Shown here: positions 35,398 to 43,809 of the stretch, piece after piece
Numbering within the stretch: the stretch's first letter is position 1
How the letters are laid out: each line of letters starts with the position of its first letter
DNA from: Bacterioplanoides sp965200585
GTDB lineage: Bacteria; Pseudomonadota; Gammaproteobacteria; Pseudomonadales; Oceanobacteraceae
Length of the DNA: 64,000 bases
NCBI RefSeq assembly: GCF_965200585.1
Contig: NZ_OZ241361.1
Strand: one strand, 5' to 3'
Program-made: the position numbers and the translations under genes
Notes under the pieces: model-generated
Told to the model about the DNA's origin: nothing
The model's input: only the letters and a program-made list of their open reading frames with translations
Databases searched by the model: none

Positions 35398-36759
35398 TTA
35401 ACAAGCCGCCAACATACTCTCAACATCAATACCCTCATCCCGCAGCTTCGCTACTTTATAACGCAGCGTTCTTGGGCTGATTCCCAAACGGTCTGCGGCG
35501 TCTTTACGGCTAGGCTCTTCTTTTAAGGCACGAACAATCAGTTCTACCTCACGATTTTTTAAATCGTTTCCGAGTTCACCTTCATCCACAACCGCCGCTT
35601 CAGCGACCGGAGGCGTAACCTCAACCTGACGGTTTTTCGGAACCGGCGTCAGAATAAAATCATTGGCAAATAACTGCGGTCCGGCCTGAATAATCAGTGC
35701 CCGCTGCATGGTGTTATCCAGCTCACGAACATTGCCCGGCCAGCTATGAGTCATTAATTTTTGCTCAGCATCGGCCATTAATTGTGGCACCGGGCGTTTC
35801 ATTTTTTGTGCATGATGCGCTAACAAACGTTTTGCCAGTGGCAAAATATCATCCTGACGCTCACGCAACGGTAGCCACTGCAGCGGGAATACACTCAGGC
35901 GATAATATAAATCCTCACGGAATTTGCCTTCGGCAACATAATCTGCCAACTCACGGTTGGTGGTGGCAACAATACGAACATCCAGATCAATAGTTTTTTT
36001 ACCGCCTAAACGCTCAACCTGACGCTCCTGCAATACCCGTAATAATTTTGCCTGCAGGCCTAAATCCATCTCGGTGATTTCGTCCAGCAGCAGCGTGCCA
36101 CCTTCAGCCTGTTCAAATTTACCCGGCATAGCACTGTAAGCACCGGTAAAGGCGCCTTTTTCATAACCGAACAACATGGCTTCCAACATATTTTCCGGAA
36201 TAGCTGCACAGTTAATGGCAATAAAGGGTTGTTGTTTACGATCCGAATTCTGATGAATATAACGCGCCAGTACTTCTTTACCGGTACCACTTTCACCACT
36301 GATTAATACCGTTGAATCGGTTTGTGCTACGCGTTGTGCCAACTGAAATAACTGCTGCGAAGCCAGCGCTTCACATACAGGTTCTGAATCATCAACCAGT
36401 TCACCCGGATTATTAAACGGTTTTAATAACGCATCCAGCTCCGCCAGTTCGAATGGCTTCATCAGATAATCATTAGCACCACGCTGCATGGCTTTAACTG
36501 CCTGGCCGACATCACCATAGGCCGTCATCAACACCATAGGTAACCAGGGGTGTGCCTGTTTCACATTATCCAGTAATTCTAAGCCATCCATGCCCGGCAT
36601 ATTAATATCGGATAACACTAAATCGAGTGCATGAGAACGAACAATCGCTATGCCTTCAATACCATTAGGTGCTTCAAATACTTCATGCCCTTTGAGCATC
36701 AGGGTATCAACAATGGCTTCACGTAACCGTGGATCATCTTCCACCACTAAAATACGCAT
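35398..36759 (-). CDS. fleR: Sigma-54-dependent response regulator FleR
   Basis: NtrC-type activator of 453 residues for the hook/rod class of flagellar genes, phosphorylated by FleS. Receiver with Asp51 (LSDINMPGMDG); AAA+ domain with Walker A GESGTGKE and the sigma-54-contacting GAFTGA loop; C-terminal Fis-type helix-turn-helix with RKDAADRLGISPRTLRYKV. The start ATG at 36759 has AGGAG upstream; the 13-codon upstream extension is not used. It is 82 bases downstream of fleS and both should be expressed from the promoter at 38152-38168. Confidence 0.95.
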   Translation of the reverse strand: MRILVVEDDPRLREAIVDTLMLKGHEVFEAPNGIEGIAIVRSHALDLVLSDINMPGMDGLELLDNVKQAHPWLPMVLMTAYGDVGQAVKAMQRGANDYLMKPFELAELDALLKPFNNPGELVDDSEPVCEALASQQLFQLAQRVAQTDSTVLISGESGTGKEVLARYIHQNSDRKQQPFIAINCAAIPENMLEAMLFGYEKGAFTGAYSAMPGKFEQAEGGTLLLDEITEMDLGLQAKLLRVLQERQVERLGGKKTIDLDVRIVATTNRELADYVAEGKFREDLYYRLSVFPLQWLPLRERQDDILPLAKRLLAHHAQKMKRPVPQLMADAEQKLMTHSWPGNVRELDNTMQRALIIQAGPQLFANDFILTPVPKNRQVEVTPPVAEAAVVDEGELGNDLKNREVELIVRALKEEPSRKDAADRLGISPRTLRYKVAKLRDEGIDVESMLAAC

Positions 36760-36841
36760 ATTATTCTCCTCAAAAAGTTTTCTGCCGCCGGATAACAACC
36801 CAGCTGCGACATCAGTTCCAGATTAATCAATTCCGGTTTAA

Positions 36842-38077
36842 TCAATTTCTGATTAGCGGCAAACACAGTTCAGCTGATAATCCACCCAGGTCGCTGTCAG
36901 CCAGATTAAATTCGCCGTGATGAGCACGCACCACCGCCTGCACCACCGCCAAACCAAGGCCGGTACCATTACTTTTGGTGGTATAAAACGGTTCCATCAT
37001 GTGTTGTTTTTGCGTCTGGCTCAGGCCCGGGCCGTTATCCATCACCTGAATTCTGAGCTGTTGATTTTCACAACTGATCCGAACCAGAATCTCAATGGGG
37101 TGTTCACCCGATTCCAGGGCGTTGTTAATTAAATTCATTAAGCTGCTGATCAGCGCATCTTTATTACAGATCAGCTGAATATCACCGGCCTGATTATCAA
37201 TATCGCAACGGGCCTGAAACTGATTAACGGCCACTTCCATGGCATCTTCCAGTCCTGATATTAATTCTGTAATGGTTATTTCGTCGTTTAGCGGCGCTTC
37301 ACCACGGGCAAAAATCAGCATGTCGCGCACCTGATTTTCAAGGTGGTGTAAGCGTTCCTGTAATTTCCCGGCAAAACGCAGGCGAAGATCCGGTTGAATA
37401 TCTTCACTGGCCAAATGACCGGCGTATAAAGTGGCAGCGGCCAATGGCGTACGGATTTGATGCGCAAGCGACGCTACCATTTTTCCCATCGCCGATAAGC
37501 GTTCGTGCTGACTGAGTTGCGACTGTAAGGCGCGGGTTTCTGTCATATCGGTTAACAGAATGAGCTGGCCATAATTGTTCGTCATCGCCGCAGTACGCAA
37601 ATTCACTTTACGACCATCAACCAGAGAAATTTCATGACCGTCATCATTTTGTGGTTTAAAACAGCGATGAATTAATTGCACCCAGCGCTGACCAATTAAT
37701 GATGGAGCACCGCTGGCTTTTAATAATAAATCGTCGGCGGTTGGGTTCGCCTGGCTGACAAAACCATTGCCATCCAGCACCAGAACACCGGCGGGCATCA
37801 TTTGCAGCAAGCTCTCTAAACGGTCGGCCAGCTGTTCTTTTTCTGCCAGCTCCTGCATTCGTTGCGCGGAAACGCTGGCCAGCTCACCACTGAGCTGCTC
37901 CACTTTATCTTCCAGAAAACTGTAAGAGTCAGACAATTGCTGTGACATCTGATTAAACAGTGTAAACGCCTGCTTCAGCTCAGCACGATCCAGCGGTGCT
38001 TCTGCCATACCCGGCATTGGCTGATGAGCAACAAACATCTCGCTGTTCTGGTGTAACGCCGCACTCGCCATATTCAC
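36842..38077 (-). CDS. fleS: Sensor histidine kinase FleS
   Basis: Cytoplasmic kinase partner of FleR. The 411 residues contain an N-terminal coiled segment (about 28-90), a PAS domain (about 90-180), a HisKA domain with His206 in SLAHQIRTPLAAATLY, and the ATPase domain with NLINNALESG, DNGPGLSQ and GTGLGLAVV. No membrane segment, so it senses something inside the cell, possibly the state of the export apparatus. Preceded by a strong sigma-54 promoter. Confidence 0.94.
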   Translation of the reverse strand: MNMASAALHQNSEMFVAHQPMPGMAEAPLDRAELKQAFTLFNQMSQQLSDSYSFLEDKVEQLSGELASVSAQRMQELAEKEQLADRLESLLQMMPAGVLVLDGNGFVSQANPTADDLLLKASGAPSLIGQRWVQLIHRCFKPQNDDGHEISLVDGRKVNLRTAAMTNNYGQLILLTDMTETRALQSQLSQHERLSAMGKMVASLAHQIRTPLAAATLYAGHLASEDIQPDLRLRFAGKLQERLHHLENQVRDMLIFARGEAPLNDEITITELISGLEDAMEVAVNQFQARCDIDNQAGDIQLICNKDALISSLMNLINNALESGEHPIEILVRISCENQQLRIQVMDNGPGLSQTQKQHMMEPFYTTKSNGTGLGLAVVQAVVRAHHGEFNLADSDLGGLSAELCLPLIRN

Positions 38078-38151
38078 CCCTTTAATTCTCTACATCTGAT
38101 TCTTACAGGTTGTCAGGTATCCGACGCCCCAAATACTATGTAGCAGGGTTG

Positions 38152-38168
38152 AGCAATTAGCGTGCCGT
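38152..38168 (-). promoter_or_regulatory. Sigma-54 promoter of fleSR
   Basis: Minus-strand ACGGCACGCTAATTGCT matches the -24 (GGCACG) and -12 (TTGCT) boxes with GG and GC ten bases apart. Predicted start of transcription near 38140, about 63 bases before the fleS ATG. fleSR is a direct FleQ/RpoN target in Pseudomonas. Confidence 0.78.
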
Positions 38169-38250
38169 ATTTTTTACTCCATTCAATTAAAACGGCGTCA
38201 ATTTTCCTACCATCAAGATTAGAGTGTTAATTTTCAGACACGAAAAACGA

Positions 38251-38277
38251 AAAAAGCCGGCATAAAACCGGCTTTTT
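38251..38277. terminator. Rho-independent terminator after fleQ
   Basis: Perfect 10-bp stem AAAAAGCCGG / CCGGCTTTTT with a seven-base loop, ending in T-runs on both strands. It separates fleQ from fleSR, so the two are independently transcribed. Confidence 0.88.
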
Positions 38278-38339
38278 AAGGTGTTCGTCAAACAACATGA
38301 GGACGGGATATTTCCCAGTAAGGTTCGAAACAGAAAGCC

Positions 38340-39800
38340 TCAGGCGTTTTCTTTTTCTTTACGGGAAATATTGTATTTACGCATTTTCTCAACCAGCGTG
38401 GTACGGCGAATGTTCAGCTTTTCTGCCGCACGCGCAACTACCCCATTGGCATCGTCCAGCGCCTGTTGAATCAGAGAACATTCAAGGTCAGACAGGTATT
38501 CACGCAGATCCAGACCATTTACGGGTAACAGAGCCGGTGAATCAATGCCCGCCAAACCGGTTTCGTTCTGGGTAACATCAGCCACTACCGGCACGGAGAA
38601 GTTTTCATCGGTATCGTCAACATGACGGAATTTCTTCGGCAGTTCATTTACGCCTACGACACCGTAAGGATGCAGAATAGCCAGACGCTCAACCAGATTC
38701 GCCAGCTCACGAACATTACCATGCCAGTCATGACGACACAGCGACATAATGGCCGCCGAATTAAAGCGGATAGAGCCACGCTTTTCATTTTCCAGACGAG
38801 AAACCAGCTCGTTTAATAACAGTGGCAGGTCTTCAACCCGCTCACGCAGCGATGGCATATCGATTGGGAAAACATTCAGGCGGTAATACAGATCTTCACG
38901 GAAGGTGCCTTCCTCGATCATTTTTTCCAGGTTTTTGTGGGTCGCGGCAATAATACGAACGTTGGCGTTCAGGGTTTTGTTGCTACCCACCCGCTCAAAG
39001 GTATGCTCTTGCAGAACGCGCAGAATTTTTACCTGCATGTTCAGCGGCATATCACCAATTTCGTCGAGAAACAGGGTGCCGCCTTCAGCCATTTCAAAGC
39101 GCCCCGGACGACTGTTGATCGCACCGGTAAAGGCCCCTTTCTCATGACCAAATAATTCGCTTTCTAATAATTCAGCCGGAATAGCACCGCAGTTAACCGG
39201 CACAAAGGGCTTATTACGACGATGGGAATGGTAATGCAGATTACGGGCAACCACTTCTTTACCCGTGCCGGACTCGCCCTGAATCATCACACTGACGTCT
39301 TTATCCGCCACCTGCATGATCAGCTCACGCACGTTCTGAATCTGACGACTGGTGCCTACCAGGCTACGGAATAGTTGTACTTCGCGACGCTCACCACGGC
39401 TACGGTTGTGGGTGTATTGCTCGCGATACACCTGACAACGATGCAGGCTGTCGAGCAGCTTGTTGTAGCTCGGTGGCATTTCAACCGCCGCTAACAAAGC
39501 CCTGCGAATGCCTTCTGGCAACATTTCTGGCAGAACAGCATTGCCAATAGACAGAATCGGAATTCCTTTGTCCCAAACCAACAGGGACTCAATAATATCG
39601 GCCGATGGAATGGAGTGACTATCACCTAATAAAACAGCACTGATGTCAGTGCTGTCTTCTATCTGACTTTCGACTTCCCGGCGCCAGTCATCAGGACCCG
39701 CGATAATGGCTTCTTCCCCTAAGAAGTCCAGAATCACTTTCAGGTCATGACGTCGCTGCTCATCATCATCGATCAGCAGAACCTTAATTTCTCTCCACAT
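38340..39800 (-). CDS. fleQ: Flagellar master regulator FleQ (FlrA)
   Basis: Sigma-54-dependent enhancer-binding protein on top of the flagellar cascade, and in Pseudomonas a c-di-GMP-responsive regulator of matrix genes. The 486 residues have a degenerate receiver-like FleQ domain (1-125), an AAA+ domain with Walker A GESGTGKE (175-182) and GAFTGA (222-227), and a C-terminal Fis-type HTH (VVARAAEKLNIRRTTLVEKM). The c-di-GMP contact motif LFRS is present at 143-146 and the later ARN (185-187) matches the second contact, so c-di-GMP control is probably kept. FleN (3797-4615) is its expected antagonist. Start MWREIK matches the family. Confidence 0.96.
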   Translation of the reverse strand: MWREIKVLLIDDDEQRRHDLKVILDFLGEEAIIAGPDDWRREVESQIEDSTDISAVLLGDSHSIPSADIIESLLVWDKGIPILSIGNAVLPEMLPEGIRRALLAAVEMPPSYNKLLDSLHRCQVYREQYTHNRSRGERREVQLFRSLVGTSRQIQNVRELIMQVADKDVSVMIQGESGTGKEVVARNLHYHSHRRNKPFVPVNCGAIPAELLESELFGHEKGAFTGAINSRPGRFEMAEGGTLFLDEIGDMPLNMQVKILRVLQEHTFERVGSNKTLNANVRIIAATHKNLEKMIEEGTFREDLYYRLNVFPIDMPSLRERVEDLPLLLNELVSRLENEKRGSIRFNSAAIMSLCRHDWHGNVRELANLVERLAILHPYGVVGVNELPKKFRHVDDTDENFSVPVVADVTQNETGLAGIDSPALLPVNGLDLREYLSDLECSLIQQALDDANGVVARAAEKLNIRRTTLVEKMRKYNISRKEKENA

Positions 39801-39861
39801 GGCGACCAGCCTTTCCTTCCCAATTCCGACCCTGAGGTCATAAAAAATACAAATATTTCTG

Positions 39862-39927
39862 CGTCAGTTGTTTGACTGAGGTACAAGCAGTTAAGTAGCA
39901 AAACACTCATAAGTCAAACTTCTGACG
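39862..39927. promoter_or_regulatory. Two palindromes bracketing the fleQ promoter
   Basis: Two 15-base sites, CGTCAGTTGTTTGAC (39862-39876) and GTCAAACTTCTGACG (39913-39927), are inverted copies of each other with two mismatches. Each is itself a GTCA-N6-TGAC palindrome. One covers the predicted -35 box and the other lies just after the start of transcription. This is the layout of a paired operator; the protein that binds it is unknown. Confidence 0.5.
39889..39917 (-). promoter_or_regulatory. Possible sigma-70 promoter of fleQ
   Basis: On the minus strand TTGACT and TTAACT are 17 bases apart, giving a start near 39882 and an 80-base leader before fleQ. No sigma-54 site is seen here, as expected for a top-level regulator. 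Confidence 0.5.
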
Positions 39928-40069
39928 TTATTATTTTTTGTCTTTTTAACTTTTAAAACGACGCACTTTATAGCTGAATCTGTCGTCTGATGACAAGGCG
40001 TTAAGCATTATTTATTGGCACCCGGAGCGCCATCAGAACAATGGCACCCGAAACAAGAGCCAGAAATGA

Positions 40070-40540
40070 TCAGGCAGTGACCTGACTGGTTAAACGACTT
40101 TCCTGGTCCGCCGCTGAAACCGGGCTGCGACCATGCATAGAATCGAGATATTCCTGACGAATACCATCCCAGCCACTCTTCACTTCCAGCAACAATCCCA
40201 TGACTTCATCAATCATATCCAGGTCATTCAGGCTGCTGGCTTCTAACAGACGGCGATTCATATAATCGTACAGGCGCTCAAAGTTGGACGAGATTTCACC
40301 ACCACTGGAATGATCCAGGCTGTCCTGTAAGGTCTGAATGATCTCCATCACCCGCCCCAGTAAATTGGCTTTGGTATCCATTTCATTACGCTCAATAGCC
40401 CCCTTGGCCTGAGACATACGTGTCAGAGCGGCTTCCATTAACAACTGAATAAGTCGGTGCGGATCAGCATCCAATACTTCGGAGGTACCATTAACCTGCT
40501 GATACTGCTTAGCACCTGACTTAACACCTGAATTGTACAT
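40070..40540 (-). CDS. fliS: Flagellin export chaperone FliS
   Basis: Cytoplasmic chaperone that binds flagellin and delivers it to FlhA. The 156 residues form the helical FliS fold with YQQVNGTSEVLDADPHRLIQLLMEAALTRM and an extended C-terminal tail. The ATG at 40540 has AGGAG eight bases upstream; the ATG at 40546 is too close to it. fliD and fliC, its usual upstream neighbours, are absent; the gene upstream runs the other way. A sigma-28-like promoter lies at 40577-40603, which suits a late gene. Confidence 0.93.
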   Translation of the reverse strand: MYNSGVKSGAKQYQQVNGTSEVLDADPHRLIQLLMEAALTRMSQAKGAIERNEMDTKANLLGRVMEIIQTLQDSLDHSSGGEISSNFERLYDYMNRRLLEASSLNDLDMIDEVMGLLLEVKSGWDGIRQEYLDSMHGRSPVSAADQESRLTSQVTA

Positions 40541-40576
40541 GAGCATGTCTCCTGAATATGTCGGCTCGCTTTCTTT

Positions 40577-40603
40577 ATGACGGCACGAAGCGCCAAACCT
40601 TTA
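40577..40603 (-). promoter_or_regulatory. Sigma-28 (FliA)-like promoter of fliS
   Basis: Minus-strand TAAAGGTT, then exactly 11 bases, then GCCGTCAT. The -35 matches TAAAGTTT in seven of eight positions; the -10 keeps GCCG and is weaker after that. Predicted start near 40570, 30 bases before fliS. Confidence 0.55.
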
Positions 40604-40744
40604 ACAGATTTATTCAATAATCTGTTTCTGGCAGCTGTTTATTACTCTGCCTTGGAGCGGCAACAGCGGCAAGCCGCTTCCTCAATTGACAGGAACTTCT
40701 CGCCCCGAACCCAAAAAAACCTTTGAAAATCAACAACTTAAAAA

Positions 40745-40762
40745 TTGGCACAAGCTCTGCTT
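40745..40762 (+). promoter_or_regulatory. Sigma-54 promoter of the TPR-methyltransferase gene
   Basis: Plus-strand TTGGCACAAGCTCTGCTT has a perfect -24 box (TTGGCAC) and a near-perfect -12 box, GG and GC ten bases apart. Predicted start near 40772, 51 bases before the ATG at 40823. It points away from fliS and drives only the methyltransferase gene. Confidence 0.75.
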
Positions 40763-40822
40763 ATAGCCGTATTCACCATCAACAGCACCTAACAGCCTGC
40801 TGGGGAAACGCGGAGCAAGACC

Positions 40823-42847
40823 ATGGCTACAGCACAGCTCAACTTACAGAACGTCCAGCACGATGCCGGGAAACACCAGCATCTGTATGATCTGGCGAAT
40901 CGTTTTTACCGGGATGCCAGTCAGCAGGGAAATCAGCTGTTGCTGGATGATGCCACACAACTGGCAGAACTGGCCTGGCAGCAAAAGCCGGAGTACCTGC
41001 CGGGTATTAACCTGCTGGCGCGTATTGCGCTGCAGCAGGATAAACTGAGCAAAGCCTGGGAGTGGATTGGCCTGGGGTTGAGCAAAAAGCCGGATAGCAT
41101 CAATCTGCTTTACAGCGCAGGCCTGACCGCTCTGGCAGAACATGATCTGGATAAAGCCGAAGAATATTTTACCGCTGCTTACCGGATTTCTCGGGTTGCC
41201 ACAAAAGCAGCTAATTATCTGGCTCATATTGCACTGCTGAAAAAAGACTACTTACTGGCTTTTCAGTATTACCGCGAACTGATTAAAACCCAGGCAGATG
41301 ATGAGCAAGTCAAAGCCGGGCTGTTTTCAGCGGCTGAGCAGTTAAGTGCTGATTTCTATTCCGATGAACTGGAACAGGATTTATTACGCTATTTTGAGTT
41401 CTCGGATGTTGATCACTCACAGCTGCGTTCTCTTACCACCAGCTTACTCAAACATAAACTGCATTTATCAGAAGCCGGCTGCCCGTTAGAACTGGAAAGC
41501 CTGGCCTCTGATCCATTACTGTTAGCAGCGTTGGAGAAATTTTATTTCTGCGACCCATTAATTGAAAAACTGCTGGTGACACTCCGGCAAAGTATTTTTA
41601 TTTCCAGCAGCGCTAAGCTCGCAATTGAAAGTCAGTTAATACCACTGGCCAGTGCGTTGGCCTGGCAAACCTATCTGAACGAATCCATCTGGTATCAGAC
41701 AGAGCAGGAACAAAAACTGATCGGCCAACTGGAAACTCTGATATCCCGCATGATGGTTATGCCGGATTTAGACAACCACGATATATATCCAATTTTATTA
41801 TTGGTATTTATGTATCAGGCTCCCCAGCTCTGCTCCTTTGCCAACCAGTTAAATCATGAAGCCGTTGCCTGGCCAATCACCATTGGCCCACTGATTGAAC
41901 AGGCAATGATTGCCAGTCGTACACTGGAACAGCACCGACAACAGCTGACGCGGTTTGGTAACAGCAACAATCAGGTATCTGCCAAAGTCAGCGAACAATA
42001 TAACCAGAACCCTTACCCTCGCTGGGTTGATATTGGTTACAGCCAACCTTCCGATTATTGTCAGGCACTGATTCAGAACTTTCCCGATCAGTTACAACAT
42101 TTATCCCTGCCGGTTCCCACTCAGGTATTGGTTGCTGGGTGTGGCACTGGCCGCCACGCACTGCGTCTGGCCCGCTACTTTTATCATATGCAGGTAACCG
42201 CCGTTGATTTAAGTGAACAAGCGCTCGCCTACGCCAGCAGCAAAGCACAACAATATCAGATTAATAACATTGAATTTTTACAGGGTGATTTATTACTGGG
42301 CGAACGCTTAGGGCAACAGTTTGATGTGATTGAATGCTCCGGTGTATTACACCATATGGAAAACCCGGCCGCAGGATTACGTGCGGTTGTTAAACAATTA
42401 AAACCGGGGGGATTATTAAAAATTGCCTTGTACAGCAGCGCTGCCCGCCGTTGCATTCAACAGTTACGGGAGCAACTTGCTGATCATTTACCGGAAACCG
42501 CTCATGATATGCGCTTGATTCGTGAAGCCTTATTAAAAGGCTCTTTAGGTAGCGAATGGAATACCGTGATCAGCTCGCCAGACTTTTACAGTTTAAGTGC
42601 CTGCCGGGATTTATTATTCCACCAGCAGGAACACACTTATAATTGTGACGAATTACAGCAACTGATTGACGGCGAAGAGCTGGAATTTATTGGCATGATT
42701 CCACAAGGTGAATCAGAGAAGCTTTCACAAGCGTTATTTAATAAACCTGGGCATCAGCTGACATTAAGTGAGTGGGGTGAGCTGGAAAAAGAAAAGCCGG
42801 ATTTATTTGCTGGCATGTATCAGTTTTATGTGCGAAAGGCGTTTTGA
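40823..42847 (+). CDS. TPR-domain class I SAM methyltransferase, probably flagellum-associated
   Basis: Protein of 674 residues with no signal peptide. The N-terminal third is tetratricopeptide-like (paired helices about 20-200 with NLLARIALQQDKLSKAW and LAEHDLDKAEEYFTAAYR). A helical middle leads to the motif QYNQNPYPRW (about 391-400), common in TPR-methyltransferases, and a Rossmann methyltransferase domain with motif I VAGCGTGRHALRLA (about 435-448), the acidic AVDLSEQAL, and CSGVLHHM (near 505). The substrate is unknown. Its sigma-54 promoter and its place beside fliS and fleQ suggest that it modifies flagellin or a flagellin glycan; this is inference. It ends 10 bases before a structured repeat. 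Confidence 0.85.
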   Translation: MATAQLNLQNVQHDAGKHQHLYDLANRFYRDASQQGNQLLLDDATQLAELAWQQKPEYLPGINLLARIALQQDKLSKAWEWIGLGLSKKPDSINLLYSAGLTALAEHDLDKAEEYFTAAYRISRVATKAANYLAHIALLKKDYLLAFQYYRELIKTQADDEQVKAGLFSAAEQLSADFYSDELEQDLLRYFEFSDVDHSQLRSLTTSLLKHKLHLSEAGCPLELESLASDPLLLAALEKFYFCDPLIEKLLVTLRQSIFISSSAKLAIESQLIPLASALAWQTYLNESIWYQTEQEQKLIGQLETLISRMMVMPDLDNHDIYPILLLVFMYQAPQLCSFANQLNHEAVAWPITIGPLIEQAMIASRTLEQHRQQLTRFGNSNNQVSAKVSEQYNQNPYPRWVDIGYSQPSDYCQALIQNFPDQLQHLSLPVPTQVLVAGCGTGRHALRLARYFYHMQVTAVDLSEQALAYASSKAQQYQINNIEFLQGDLLLGERLGQQFDVIECSGVLHHMENPAAGLRAVVKQLKPGGLLKIALYSSAARRCIQQLREQLADHLPETAHDMRLIREALLKGSLGSEWNTVISSPDFYSLSACRDLLFHQQEHTYNCDELQQLIDGEELEFIGMIPQGESEKLSQALFNKPGHQLTLSEWGELEKEKPDLFAGMYQFYVRKAF

Positions 42848-42856
42848 TTAAGACCT

Positions 42857-42962
42857 ATAATGAGCTAAATATTTTTCAGCCGCCGCGCCGAAGGGCCATC
42901 CCTGGACCTGCCGCGCTACCGCAACATCCTGTTGCTGCTTTGAAAAACACTTAACTCATTAT
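42857..42962. repeat. Structured intergenic repeat, copy 1
   Basis: Between the convergent methyltransferase and ung genes. The outer arms (42857-42878 and 42941-42962, 22 bases each) pair at 19 of 22 positions and end in TTTTTCA/TGAAAAA. Inside are hairpin A (around GGGCCA-TCCC-TGGACC, with GCGC flanks) and hairpin B (GCAACA-TCC-TGTTGC, 42921-42935). Hairpin B and the bases to GAAAAA are identical in copy 2 at 46289-46397, while the outer arms differ in sequence. Confidence 0.75.
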
Positions 42963-42976
42963 TTCTGGAAATACTG

Positions 42977-43654
42977 CTATAACTGCCAATTAATCGGAGC
43001 TTGCCCCTGATTCATTAAATACTGATTAATGGTCGAGAACTGGCGCTGACCAAAAAATCCACGATGAGCAGACAGTGGTGACGGATGCACTGATTTCAGC
43101 ACCAGATGCTTATTCTGATCAATCACCGCCCCTTTCTTCTGCGCATAACTGCCCCACAACACAAACACCAAACCACTGCGTTGCTCGTTTAATGCTTTGA
43201 TAGCAGCATCGGTAAATTCTTCCCAGCCTTTTTTCTGGTGAGAACCTGCTTTGCTTGCCTCAACAGTCAACGTTGCATTCAGCAGCAGAACCCCCTGATC
43301 GGCCCAGGGCGTTAAATCCCCGCTGCCTGACATCTGAATGCCCAAATCAGCGTTTAACTCTTTGTAGATATTCACCAACGAGGGCGGCACCTTAACACCA
43401 TCAGGCACAGAAAAGCTTAAGCCCATCGCCTGACCCGGGCCGTGGTACGGGTCCTGACCAATAATCACCACCCGCACCTGATCAAACGGCGTATGGTTAA
43501 AGGCATTAAAGATTAACGGGCCGGGAGGGTAGATTTCTTTGCCCGCTTGTTTCTCAACCCGCAGAAACTCACGCAGGTTCTGCATATACGGCTGCTGTAG
43601 CTCGTGACCCAGCACCTGCTGCCAGGAAGGATGAAGTTCGCCCGGTTTTCCCAT
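42977..43654 (-). CDS. ung: Uracil-DNA glycosylase (family 1)
   Basis: Removes uracil from DNA as the first step of base excision repair. The 225 residues have the catalytic water-activating motif GQDPYHG (66-72, Asp68) and the leucine/His motif HPSPLSAHRG (His190). Length and motif spacing are those of E. coli Ung. It stands alone, convergent with the methyltransferase gene and divergent from the small secreted-protein genes to its right. Confidence 0.97.
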   Translation of the reverse strand: MGKPGELHPSWQQVLGHELQQPYMQNLREFLRVEKQAGKEIYPPGPLIFNAFNHTPFDQVRVVIIGQDPYHGPGQAMGLSFSVPDGVKVPPSLVNIYKELNADLGIQMSGSGDLTPWADQGVLLLNATLTVEASKAGSHQKKGWEEFTDAAIKALNEQRSGLVFVLWGSYAQKKGAVIDQNKHLVLKSVHPSPLSAHRGFFGQRQFSTINQYLMNQGQAPINWQL

Positions 43655-43809
43655 AGTACTTATTTACTCTGAATATGTGGTTCTTGGAATAGAACCTTAA
43701 CAGATCTATCAAAAAAATCAGAGCATCAGAGCAGTAGAATAAAAACTGACAATAGCGTACATTAATATTTCCACATTCCTACAATTAATGGACTTATCAG
43801 GAAATTACT

